A DNA stretch of 19,878 bases from Bacilli bacterium (lineage in GTDB: Bacteria; Bacillota_I; Bacilli_A; RF39; UBA660), in contig JAFUNE010000016.1 in the NCBI GenBank assembly GCA_017473105.1, positions 1-19,878 of the forward strand, written 5' to 3'. Of the stretch, positions 6,270 through 13,493 are shown one piece after another. How positions within the stretch are numbered: the first letter of the stretch is position 1; each line of letters starts with the position of its first letter. The position numbers were made by a program, and so were the translations under genes. The notes beneath the pieces were generated by a model. The model did no database searches. It worked only from the letters and a program-made list of their open reading frames with translations, and was not told the origin of the DNA.

Positions 6270-8157
6270 AATTTAATAAAATTTTAACTGTTGAATTTAA
6301 TTTAACGCGACTATTAACCTCAGGTTGAATATCAATTACTTTGTCTCCATCTCCAACATATTGAATATTTAAACCATTTAGTTCTTTCCTGATATCTTTT
6401 TTATTTTTACCTATAACATTAGGTATTGTAACATATGTTATGTCATCCCATTTATAAATCTTTGGAATACCACTATTACTTGGTTTTATATCATAAATTG
6501 AAATAATATTTTCAAAAACTTTTTTTGCAATAGGAGCAGATACGACACCACCATATTGAGTTACACCTTTTGGATTATCAAGTGCTATATAAACAACATA
6601 TTCAGGATTTTCAGAATTAAGAAAACCAATAAAAGAAAGAATATAATTGTTAGTCATATATTTACCATCTTCTCCAACTTTTTGAGCAGTCCCAGTTTTA
6701 CCACCAATTCTATAGTTTTCTATATAAGCATTTCTCCCAGAACCATTAGCAACAACACTTTCGAGTGCATATCTTACATGAGAACTTGTTTCACTCGTAA
6801 TAATATTATCTCTTTTTAATTTTTTATCAATAATTTTATCATCAACTTGCATAACAATATAAGGTGTATAAAGATTACCATTATTTATTATTGCACTAAC
6901 AGCAGAAACTTGTTGTATTGCAGTAACACTTATTCCCTGACCAAAAGCAGTGGTAGCAAGTTCTAAGTCCTTTACTTTATCTAAATTAAATAATATTCCA
7001 GTTGCTTCACCATTAAGATCTATACCTGTTTTTTTTCCAAAACCTAGTTCCTTAATGTATTTAAATAATTTTTCTTTTCCAAGTTTAAGACCAAGATTTA
7101 CAAATCCTGGGTTACATGAGTTCTCTACAACTTGAATATATGTTTGAAAACCATGTCCTTTTCTTTTCCAACAGTGAAGAGTAGCGCCAGTTACTTTAAC
7201 TGAACCACTATCATAAAAAGTATCTTCAAAAATATTTACCTTATTTTCATTAATAGCAGCAGCTAATGTAACAATTTTAAAAGTAGAACCAGGTTCATAA
7301 TTTTGCCAAACAGCTAAATTTCTATTTATAATTTTTTCATCATAATTTTGATAATTACTAGGTTCAAAAGAAGGCAGAGAAGAAATACCAAGTATTTCAC
7401 CAGAATCAACCTTCATAACAATTCCAATAGCACCATCAGCATTATATTTTTTATATGCATTTTTCAATTCATTTTCAAGAGAAAGTTGTATATCCAAATC
7501 TATTGTTAATTTGATATCTTTACCATCTTGTGGTTGTTCATATAATTCGGGAATTTCTAAATGATTTCCTTTGCCATCACTATAATATTTAATATTACCA
7601 TCTTTACCAGTTAAAATATCATTATATTTAAGTTCAATACCACTTAACCCTTGATTATCTATTCCAGTGTAGCCAATAACATGAGATAGTAAATCATTAT
7701 AAATGTAATTTCTTTTACTTTCTTTTAATAAATAAACACCGTCTATATTTAAGTCATTAATTTTATCTTTTATTTCGTCATTTAAATTTCTACCTTCTGG
7801 ATGAACTCTTTCAAGAGATGTTTTTTTAGTAACATGTTTATACATTTCATCATAAGAAATATTTAGTAAATTTGACAATTTATTTGAAGTATCTTCTTTA
7901 TTCTTAATTTGACTTGGTATTAAATATAAACCATATGTAGTTGTATTGTCTACAATAGTTCTTCCATTTCTATCTAATATTTTTCCACGATTTGATTTAA
8001 TAATTAAATTTCTATTCCATAATTCATTGGCTAAATTATTAAGTTTATTGTATTGAAGAACTTGAATATAAAAAACTTTTAATATAATAAGAAAGAAAAT
8101 TAATATTGATATATATAATACTGATTTGATTCTATTATTTTGTTTTGTTTGAAACAT
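6268..8157 (-). CDS. Class B penicillin-binding protein, FtsI/SpoVD family, with PASTA domain
   Basis: This 629-residue D,D-transpeptidase cross-links peptidoglycan at the outer face of the membrane. One N-terminal membrane span (about 12-32) is followed by the dimerisation region with NRGKILDRNGR (56-66) and HVIGYTG. The transpeptidase domain (about 240-555) carries all three active-site motifs: S291-TFK within EPGSTFK, S347-CN within ENSCNPGF, and K487-TG within GGKTGTAQK. A single C-terminal PASTA domain (about 575-629) begins TIPNVIGK. This layout fits division PBP (FtsI/PbpB) or sporulation PBP SpoVD; the sequence alone does not separate these, and no mraW-ftsL or murE neighbour is here to help. 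ATG 8157 follows a GGTGAT site. It is transcribed separately from the ATPase gene upstream, from which it is divided by a terminator. Confidence 0.93.
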   Translation of the reverse strand: MFQTKQNNRIKSVLYISILIFFLIILKVFYIQVLQYNKLNNLANELWNRNLIIKSNRGKILDRNGRTIVDNTTTYGLYLIPSQIKNKEDTSNKLSNLLNISYDEMYKHVTKKTSLERVHPEGRNLNDEIKDKINDLNIDGVYLLKESKRNYIYNDLLSHVIGYTGIDNQGLSGIELKYNDILTGKDGNIKYYSDGKGNHLEIPELYEQPQDGKDIKLTIDLDIQLSLENELKNAYKKYNADGAIGIVMKVDSGEILGISSLPSFEPSNYQNYDEKIINRNLAVWQNYEPGSTFKIVTLAAAINENKVNIFEDTFYDSGSVKVTGATLHCWKRKGHGFQTYIQVVENSCNPGFVNLGLKLGKEKLFKYIKELGFGKKTGIDLNGEATGILFNLDKVKDLELATTAFGQGISVTAIQQVSAVSAIINNGNLYTPYIVMQVDDKIIDKKLKRDNIITSETSSHVRYALESVVANGSGRNAYIENYRIGGKTGTAQKVGEDGKYMTNNYILSFIGFLNSENPEYVVYIALDNPKGVTQYGGVVSAPIAKKVFENIISIYDIKPSNSGIPKIYKWDDITYVTIPNVIGKNKKDIRKELNGLNIQYVGDGDKVIDIQPEVNSRVKLNSTVKILLN

Positions 8158-8171
8158 AATATCACCAATAA

Positions 8172-8177
8172 ATTATA
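8172..8177 (-). promoter_or_regulatory. Probable -10 box of the penicillin-binding protein gene
   Basis: On the minus strand TATAAT ends about 14 bases before the start codon, leaving a very short leader with GGTGAT. No clear -35 is seen; its place is taken by the terminator of the ATPase gene. Confidence 0.45.
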
Positions 8178-8178
8178 T

Positions 8179-8210
8179 TAAAAAAAGATAGAAATTATTA
8201 TTTCTATCTT
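8179..8210 (-). terminator. Intrinsic terminator of the GspE/PilB-type gene
   Basis: On the minus strand an 11-bp perfect stem (AAGATAGAAAT/ATTTCTATCTT) with a 4-base loop is followed by a run of T. The 5' arm overlaps the stop codon of the ATPase gene. Confidence 0.88.
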
Positions 8211-9795
8211 AATTATGCGGTATTAAATTTGTTACATCAATAGGTGATTCACTAAGTTGTTGTTGAATTTGTTGTTGTGTTTGAACAGGCGCAACAGGTT
8301 GAGGTGCTATTGGTTGAACAGGTGCAGGTGCTTGAACAACTACAGGTTGAACTGGTTGTACAGGAGCTACACTTTGTACAGGTGCAGGCGCTTGAACAAC
8401 AACTGGCTGAACAGGTTGAACACTTTGTACCGGAGCAACTTTTTGAACTGGAGCTGCAGTTGGAGCCGGAGTAGGATTTGGTGTTTGAACCGGTTGACTA
8501 ACAGGTGCAGGATTTGGTGCTTCAGCTTTTTTAGGCATTGCACTTTCAACATCAAATGGCTTGAATTCTATACCTTGCTCATTTAAATCATTATGAATAG
8601 CTAAGTCATTTTCTAAATCAACTAGTTTTAATACTTCATCGAAAGATGTTTCACCCAAAGCAACTTTCTCAAGACCATCTTCAAGTAGGGTATGTGTACT
8701 ACCTTTACCATAAACAAGTCTTCTCATCTCTTCTTTAGGAGCATTATTTGTAATAGCTGTTCTAACTTCATCACCAATTAATAAAACCTCAGCCAAACAA
8801 ATTCTTCCTTTGAAACCTTTCATACAGTTTTCACAACCATCTTCGTTAGTATCATATATTTTTTCTATTCTTGTATGTAATACTTTTTCAAATAAGCTTT
8901 GTTCATAATCACTTGGAGCTCTTTCTTTTCTACAATGAGGACATAGTTTTTTAGCAAGTTTTTGAGAAATACAACCATTTAATGATGTACCAATCAAATA
9001 TCTTTCAACTTCCATATCAGTAAGTCTTTCAATAGTGTTAAGTGCACTATTGGTGTGGATTGTAGATAAAACTTTGTGTCCAGTGATAGAAGCTCTAACT
9101 GCGATTTTAGCTGTTTCACTGTCACGAATCTCTCCGATCATAATTATATCAGGGTCTTGACGAAGAATACTTCTAAGAACAGCAGCGAAGTCTAAACCAA
9201 TTTCTTGTTGTGCTTGAACTTGGTTAATACCATTAACATCCATTTCTACTGGGTCTTCTACAGTAATTATATTAACCTCACGAGTATTTAATCTTGATAA
9301 TATAGAGTACACAGTTGTAGATTTACCAGAACCAGTAGCTCCTGTTACAAGAACAATACCATTTGGAATTGCAATCATTTTTAATATTTTTTCTAAGTTA
9401 ACAGCAGAGAAACCTAACGATTCTAAACCTTGTAAACTTTTTGAGTAATCAAGGATACGAAGAACCACTTTTTCACCACAATTGGTAGGTAAACTAGAAA
9501 CACGAAGGTCTAACATTCTATCTCCAATTTTGCTCTTTATAGCACCATCTTGTGGAAGTCTTGTTTCCATGATGTTCATACTTGCGATCATTTTAATACG
9601 AGAAACCATATTTCTCTTATATTCTCCAGGTACAACAGAATAATCATAAAGTGTACCATCAACACGCATTCTAATTTTTAAATCTTCTTTACTAGGATCA
9701 AAGTGAATATCACTAGCGCCTTTTTTTACACCGTCTAGAAGAATTTCATTGGCTATCTCTACAATAGGAATTTTCTCAAAGTCGAATTCTTTCAT
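8209..9795 (-). CDS. GspE/PilB-family secretion or pilus assembly ATPase with Pro/Val/Gln repeat tail
   Basis: This cytoplasmic hexameric-type ATPase powers type IV pilus or type II secretion-like assembly. The N2 region starts almost at once (GASDIHFDP at 26-34, RVDG at 44-47). Walker A is GATGSGKST (152-160); the Asp box is ITVEDPVE (177-184); Walker B is DIIMIGEIRD (216-225); the His box is GHKVLSTIHTN (239-249). A four-cysteine zinc site uses C285, C288, C321, C324. The usual N1 (MshEN) domain of PilB/GspE is missing, as in ComGA. From about residue 425 to 528 the protein has a Pro/Val/Gln/Ala-rich tail with a 20-residue tandem repeat, not normal for the family. The start has a strong AAGGAGGG site. 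It is divergent from a pilin-like gene, its likely partner; no GspF/PilC gene is in the window. Confidence 0.92.
   Translation of the reverse strand: MKEFDFEKIPIVEIANEILLDGVKKGASDIHFDPSKEDLKIRMRVDGTLYDYSVVPGEYKRNMVSRIKMIASMNIMETRLPQDGAIKSKIGDRMLDLRVSSLPTNCGEKVVLRILDYSKSLQGLESLGFSAVNLEKILKMIAIPNGIVLVTGATGSGKSTTVYSILSRLNTREVNIITVEDPVEMDVNGINQVQAQQEIGLDFAAVLRSILRQDPDIIMIGEIRDSETAKIAVRASITGHKVLSTIHTNSALNTIERLTDMEVERYLIGTSLNGCISQKLAKKLCPHCRKERAPSDYEQSLFEKVLHTRIEKIYDTNEDGCENCMKGFKGRICLAEVLLIGDEVRTAITNNAPKEEMRRLVYGKGSTHTLLEDGLEKVALGETSFDEVLKLVDLENDLAIHNDLNEQGIEFKPFDVESAMPKKAEAPNPAPVSQPVQTPNPTPAPTAAPVQKVAPVQSVQPVQPVVVQAPAPVQSVAPVQPVQPVVVQAPAPVQPIAPQPVAPVQTQQQIQQQLSESPIDVTNLIPHN
8305..8424 (-). repeat. 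60-bp tandem repeat coding the ATPase tail
   Basis: Residues 455-474 and 475-494 of the ATPase are two copies of a 20-residue unit; the last 15 or so residues (PVQPVQPVVVQAPAPVQ) match exactly, while the DNA copies differ at synonymous sites. Shorter PVQ/APVQ pieces flank both sides. The listed span covers roughly the two main units. Confidence 0.75.
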
Positions 9796-9821
9796 CGATA
9801 ACCCTCCTTATTCTAATACCA

Positions 9822-9850
9822 ATTATATAATATTATTAAATTTAATTCAA
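9822..9850 (-). promoter_or_regulatory. Promoter of the GspE/PilB-type gene
   Basis: On the minus strand TTGAAT (9850-9845), a 17-base spacer and TATAAT (9827-9822) make a near-consensus sigma-A promoter. Its leader is about 20 bases and ends in AAGGAGGG before the start. Confidence 0.75.
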
Positions 9851-9859
9851 TATTTATTG

Positions 9860-9888
9860 TTGTTATTATTTGTAAAATTTGATATACT
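9860..9888 (+). promoter_or_regulatory. Promoter of the pilin-like gene
   Basis: TTGTTA (9860-9865), a 17-base spacer and TATACT (9883-9888) with extended TG at 9880-9881. Its -35 is only 9 bases from the -35 of the divergent ATPase promoter, so one regulator bound here could affect both genes. Confidence 0.7.
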
Positions 9889-9916
9889 TTTTAATGTAGA
9901 GTAGAGGAGTGTAATT

Positions 9917-10507
9917 ATGAATAAAAAGGGTATGACCTTAGTTGAATTAATTGCAGTAATAGCTATTTTAGGTATCTTAACATTAATAGCATCACCCGCA
10001 ATTATGGGGATAAGAAATGTTGTTTTAAAAAATACTCTAGACAGTAAAGTGTCAATGATTAAAAGTGCTGCCTTAGAATACGGAATGAAACATATTGATA
10101 AAATTCCACAAAGAGTTGAAGAGAATGTAGGCGCAGATACTGTTCCATGCATATGTGATTGTACAAATCCAAAAGGAAAATATTCAACAGAATCAGGTTC
10201 AAAAACATGTGAAGAGTTATGCAAATCATATAACGAAGATGATGATAAAGCATCAGACGGAGCATATAAACTTACGTCACGAAGTGGTGATAGTGAATGT
10301 AAAGTTTATTGCGATATATTAACTGTTAATGAATTAATTTCACAAGGATATTTAGTTGGAGATAAAGAAAATAAAGAAATACTTTCAAATCCATTTAGTG
10401 ATGAACCATTAAATACAAGTGATATTTGTATTAGATTTACAAATAATGATGCATATGAGAGAAAAATCATCTCTTATATTATTGGAGAAGGGAATTTAGG
10501 GAAATGA
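9917..10507 (+). CDS. Type IV pilin-like (pseudopilin) protein, cysteine-rich
   Basis: The 196-residue protein starts with a class III signal: MNKKG then MTLVELIAVIAILGILTLIA, giving prepilin-peptidase cleavage after G5 and the conserved Glu at mature position 5 (E10). The hydrophobic helix spans about 6-30. The body is soluble and carries eight cysteines: 78, 80, 82 (CICDC), 98, 102, 128, 132 and 171. This suggests disulfides or metal binding, which is unusual for short pseudopilins. It is divergent from the GspE/PilB-type ATPase, which supports a pilus or competence-type system. The AGAGGAG site (9903-9909) fixes the start. The gene overlaps proS by ATGA (10504-10507), so the two are translationally coupled. 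Whether it is a major or minor subunit cannot be told. Confidence 0.88.
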   Translation: MNKKGMTLVELIAVIAILGILTLIASPAIMGIRNVVLKNTLDSKVSMIKSAALEYGMKHIDKIPQRVEENVGADTVPCICDCTNPKGKYSTESGSKTCEELCKSYNEDDDKASDGAYKLTSRSGDSECKVYCDILTVNELISQGYLVGDKENKEILSNPFSDEPLNTSDICIRFTNNDAYERKIISYIIGEGNLGK

Positions 10508-12204
10508 GATTAAGTAATACATTTTTTATAACTAGAAGAGAATTTCCAAAAGACGAAGAAACATTAAGTGCAAGATATCTAATAAGAAGTGGTATGATTT
10601 ATAAAAATGATAGGGGTATTTATAGTTATTTACCATTTGGAAATAAAGTTGTAGAAAATATAAAAAGAATAATAAAAGAAGAGTTTGATAGTATAAATGC
10701 CAGTCAAGTAGTTATGCCATCATTAGTGCCTTCAAGTGTATTTGATAAAACAGGAAGAAAAGAATTGTTTGCTGATGAAATGTATAATCTAGTAGATAGA
10801 AATAATAGAGAGTATTCATTATGTCCAACAAGCGAAGAATTATTTGCAGAACTAGCAAAACATAAAATAATGAGTTATAAAGACTTACATTTTACACTTT
10901 ATCAAATCGGAACAAAATATAGAGATGAAGAATATCTAAAATGTGGATTATCTCGTAAAAAAGAATTTATTATGGCTGATGCATATAGTTTTGATGCAAA
11001 TGATGGTGGTGCTGATATAAGTTATGATAAAATGTATTTGGCATTCAAAAATATATTTACAAAAATGGGACTAAATCCAATGGTTGTAAGAAGTGATGCA
11101 TTATATATGAAAGGTCTTTCAAGTGAAGAATTTCAAGTTATAAGTGAACACGGTGATAATACAGTTGTAAAATGTAATAATTGTACATTTGCATCTAATA
11201 TAGAAGAAGCAGCATGTAAAAATGGATACAAATTATATAGTGATAAATTAAATAGAAAAGAACTAATAACAACACATGGTATAACTGATATAGAAGAACT
11301 AAGTAAAGTATTAGAAATACCAGTAAGTTACTTTATAAAATCATTAATATTCAAAGTAGATGGTGAATATAAAATGGTTTTATTAAGAGGACTAAGTGAA
11401 GTTAATATAAATAAATTAAGAAAATTATTTAAAACTACTAATATAGAAATTCCAACTTCTAGAGAGCTAGAAAGAATGGGAACACATGAGGACTTTATAG
11501 GACCAATTGATAGTACTATGGAAGTAATTGCAGATAATGAAATAAAAAGTTTGGTTAATGCAGTAGTAGGAAGTAATAAGAAAAATAAACACTGGTTAAA
11601 TATCTGTCCAGGAAAAGATTTTAAAGTAACAAAATATGCAGATGTTAAATTATTTGATGAAACATCTCTTTGTCCAAAATGTAGAAGTAAATGTAAAATC
11701 TACAAAGGAAGTGAAGTAGGACATATATTTAAATTAGGAGATAATTATAGTGAACATTATGGACTAAAATATGTAGATGAAAAAAATGAAACAAATTATG
11801 TACACATGGGATCATATGGTATAGGAGTAGACAGATGCGTAACGAGTATTGTCGAAAAATATCATGATGGAAATGGTATATTATGGCCAATGAGTGTAGC
11901 TCCATTTAAAGTATGTATTGTTGTAGCAAATGTAAATGATTCTGAAACATTTAAATATGCAAAACGTTTATACGAAAAATTAAGTTCAAAAGGAATTGAT
12001 GTTTTACTAGATGATAGAAAAGAATCAATTGGAGTTAAATTTGCAGATATGGATTTAATTGGTATTCCAATTAGAATAACAGTAGGACAAAGTTTTGTAA
12101 CAGGAGAACTTGAATTTAAATTAAGAAACTCTATGTTTACTGAATATGTAAAATGTAGTGAAATACTTGAAAAAGTAGAAGATGTAATAGAAAAAAGTTA
12201 TTGA
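10504..12204 (+). CDS. proS: Prolyl-tRNA synthetase, bacterial type with editing insert
   Basis: ProRS charges tRNA-Pro with proline. The 566 residues match the usual length of about 565-575. The class II core is visible from GMIYKNDRGIYSYLP (30-44) through motif 2 (KYRDEE, 138-143, and EFIMADAYSF, 154-163) to motif 3 (MGSYGIGVDR, 435-444). The INS editing domain lies at about 225-400 and keeps the Lys (IKSLIFK) and His (NKHWLN) that correspond to known editing residues. Cysteine pairs C224/C227 and C390/C393 flank the insert. EVGHIFKLG and the anticodon-binding domain (IDVLLDDRKESIGVKFADMD) complete it. Several usually invariant positions differ: RPRFG in the motif 2 loop is YLKCG, GPTHEE is CPTSEE, and SHEFQ is SEEFQ. 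The start overlaps the pilin stop by 4 bases, and no own promoter or T-box is seen. Confidence 0.95.
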   Translation: MRLSNTFFITRREFPKDEETLSARYLIRSGMIYKNDRGIYSYLPFGNKVVENIKRIIKEEFDSINASQVVMPSLVPSSVFDKTGRKELFADEMYNLVDRNNREYSLCPTSEELFAELAKHKIMSYKDLHFTLYQIGTKYRDEEYLKCGLSRKKEFIMADAYSFDANDGGADISYDKMYLAFKNIFTKMGLNPMVVRSDALYMKGLSSEEFQVISEHGDNTVVKCNNCTFASNIEEAACKNGYKLYSDKLNRKELITTHGITDIEELSKVLEIPVSYFIKSLIFKVDGEYKMVLLRGLSEVNINKLRKLFKTTNIEIPTSRELERMGTHEDFIGPIDSTMEVIADNEIKSLVNAVVGSNKKNKHWLNICPGKDFKVTKYADVKLFDETSLCPKCRSKCKIYKGSEVGHIFKLGDNYSEHYGLKYVDEKNETNYVHMGSYGIGVDRCVTSIVEKYHDGNGILWPMSVAPFKVCIVVANVNDSETFKYAKRLYEKLSSKGIDVLLDDRKESIGVKFADMDLIGIPIRITVGQSFVTGELEFKLRNSMFTEYVKCSEILEKVEDVIEKSY

Positions 12205-12229
12205 AATTAAATAACTTTAGTGTTAAAAT
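12201..12229 (+). promoter_or_regulatory. Promoter of the pheST T-box leader
   Basis: TTGAAA (12201-12206), a 17-base spacer and TAAAAT (12224-12229) with extended TG at 12221-12222. The -35 overlaps the proS stop codon (12202-12204). Transcription would start near 12236. Confidence 0.7.
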
Positions 12230-12235
12230 AGTAGC

Positions 12236-12443
12236 ATCTTTTGTGAAGAAGTAGTAATAAAACAATTTACTTTTTAGAGAACTAACAAATTTGGTGAAAT
12301 GTTAGTAAGTAAACTTTATGAATTCACCTTCATGTATAAAAGAACGTATTTTGGCGTTAACAAAATTAAAGAGCATGATAAGTCATGAATCAAGGTGGTA
12401 CCGCGGATTATATTCGCCCTTGAGTCATGACTTTTTATTTTGA
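12236..12443 (+). ncRNA. T-box riboswitch, phenylalanine-specific, controlling pheST
   Basis: The leader senses uncharged tRNA-Phe. The T-box core AAGGTGGTACCGCGG is at 12392-12406; its TGGT bulge matches an ACCA tRNA end, as expected for tRNA-Phe with discriminator A. Stem I can be traced: TTTACTT pairs with AAGTAAA, an AGAGA bulge follows, and CTAACA pairs with TGTTAG around a distal loop. The specifier loop then carries TTC (12323-12325) in GAATTCACC, the Phe codon, followed by A as usual. The terminator is a 16-bp helix with one mismatch (12380-12395 with 12418-12433) ending in TTTTTATTTT; its 5' arm overlaps the T-box core, giving the antiterminator switch. Start and end are approximate. 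Confidence 0.95.
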
Positions 12444-12452
12444 GGAGGAAAT

Positions 12453-13490
12453 ATGATAGAAAAATTAGAAAGTTTAAAATTAGAAGCAATTGAAGCAATT
12501 AATAATTGTAATGATGAAACAGAACTTAATAATGTAAAATCTAAATATATTGGTAAAAAAAGCGAATTTACAGAAATAATGGCAGGAATGAGCAAATTAT
12601 CAGTTGAAGAGAAAAAAGAAGTAGGAATGAAATCAAATGAATTTAGAACTACTGTAAATGAAGCAATTGATAATAAAATAAAATCAATAAAAGAAGAAGC
12701 TCTTAATAAACAACTTGAAAAAGATAAAATTGATATTACACTACCAAGTAAAAAGAAAAAAAGAGGAACTCTTCATCCACTTACAATAGTAAGAAATGAA
12801 ATCGAAGATTTATTCTTATCAATGGGATATGATATTGTAGATGGACCAGAAATCGAAACAGACGAATATTGTTTTGAAATGTTAAATGTACCAAAAGGTC
12901 ATCCAGCAAGAGATGCACAAGATACATTCTATATAACAGAAGAAATGTTACTTAGAACACAAACAAGTGCAATGCAAGTTAGATATATGTTAGCAAAACA
13001 AGAAAAAACTGCATTTAAAATGATTTGCCCAGGTAAAACATATAGAAGAGATGATGACGATTTAACACATTCACATCAATTCCACCAAGTAGAAGGTCTT
13101 GTGGTAGGAGAAAATATATCACTTACAGACTTAAAAGGAACACTTGAATTATTTGCTAAAAAAATGTTTGGTAATGATAGAGAGATCCGTTTCAGAGCAA
13201 GTTTCTTCCCATTTACTGAACCAAGCTACGAAGTAGATGTATCATGTTTTAAATGTAATAAAAAAGGATGTAGTATGTGTAAAGGAACAGGATGGATTGA
13301 AATATTAGGTTGTGGTATGGTTCATCCAAATGTTTTAGAAGGATGCGGATATGATCACAATAAATATCAAGGATTTGCTTTTGGAGCAGGAATTGAAAGA
13401 GTTGCATGCTTAAAATATGGAATTACAGTAAGAGATTTATATACAAATGATTATAGATTTTTAAGAAACTTTGATAGAAAGGAGATATAA
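12453..13490 (+). CDS. pheS: Phenylalanyl-tRNA synthetase alpha subunit
   Basis: PheS forms the alpha2beta2 enzyme with PheT and carries the catalytic site. The 345-residue length is normal. An N-terminal coiled-coil tRNA-binding arm (about 1-95) precedes the class II core. Visible marks are RGTLHPLT (104-111), GPEIETDEYCFEMLN (131-145), PARDAQDTFY (151-160), motif 2 from GKTYRRDDDD to HQFHQVEG (194-215), and motif 3 FGAGIERVACLKYGI (310-324). Four cysteines at 265, 268, 273, 276 (CFKCNKKGCSMC) form a zinc-like cluster seen in many Bacillota PheS. The start has a GAGGAGG site and directly follows the T-box terminator, so expression rises when Phe-tRNA is undercharged. pheT follows after 3 bases. 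Confidence 0.97.
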   Translation: MIEKLESLKLEAIEAINNCNDETELNNVKSKYIGKKSEFTEIMAGMSKLSVEEKKEVGMKSNEFRTTVNEAIDNKIKSIKEEALNKQLEKDKIDITLPSKKKKRGTLHPLTIVRNEIEDLFLSMGYDIVDGPEIETDEYCFEMLNVPKGHPARDAQDTFYITEEMLLRTQTSAMQVRYMLAKQEKTAFKMICPGKTYRRDDDDLTHSHQFHQVEGLVVGENISLTDLKGTLELFAKKMFGNDREIRFRASFFPFTEPSYEVDVSCFKCNKKGCSMCKGTGWIEILGCGMVHPNVLEGCGYDHNKYQGFAFGAGIERVACLKYGITVRDLYTNDYRFLRNFDRKEI

Positions 13491-13493
13491 CAA

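Noticed and set aside
8257..8586. Plus-strand open frames rich in Arg/Leu/Asn or Gln/Glu/Val opposite the ATPase tail
   Set aside because: They are mirror frames of the Pro/Val/Gln repeat in the ATPase gene, kept open by its skewed codons; no ribosome site or known domain.
9917..12204. Possible use of TGA as tryptophan, as in Mollicutes
   Set aside because: TGA is the stop of the pilin and proS genes at the expected protein ends and tryptophans are TGG, so the standard code fits.
12316..12498. Minus-strand frame of 60 codons across the T-box and pheS start
   Set aside because: The region is explained by the T-box structure and pheS; the frame has no support.
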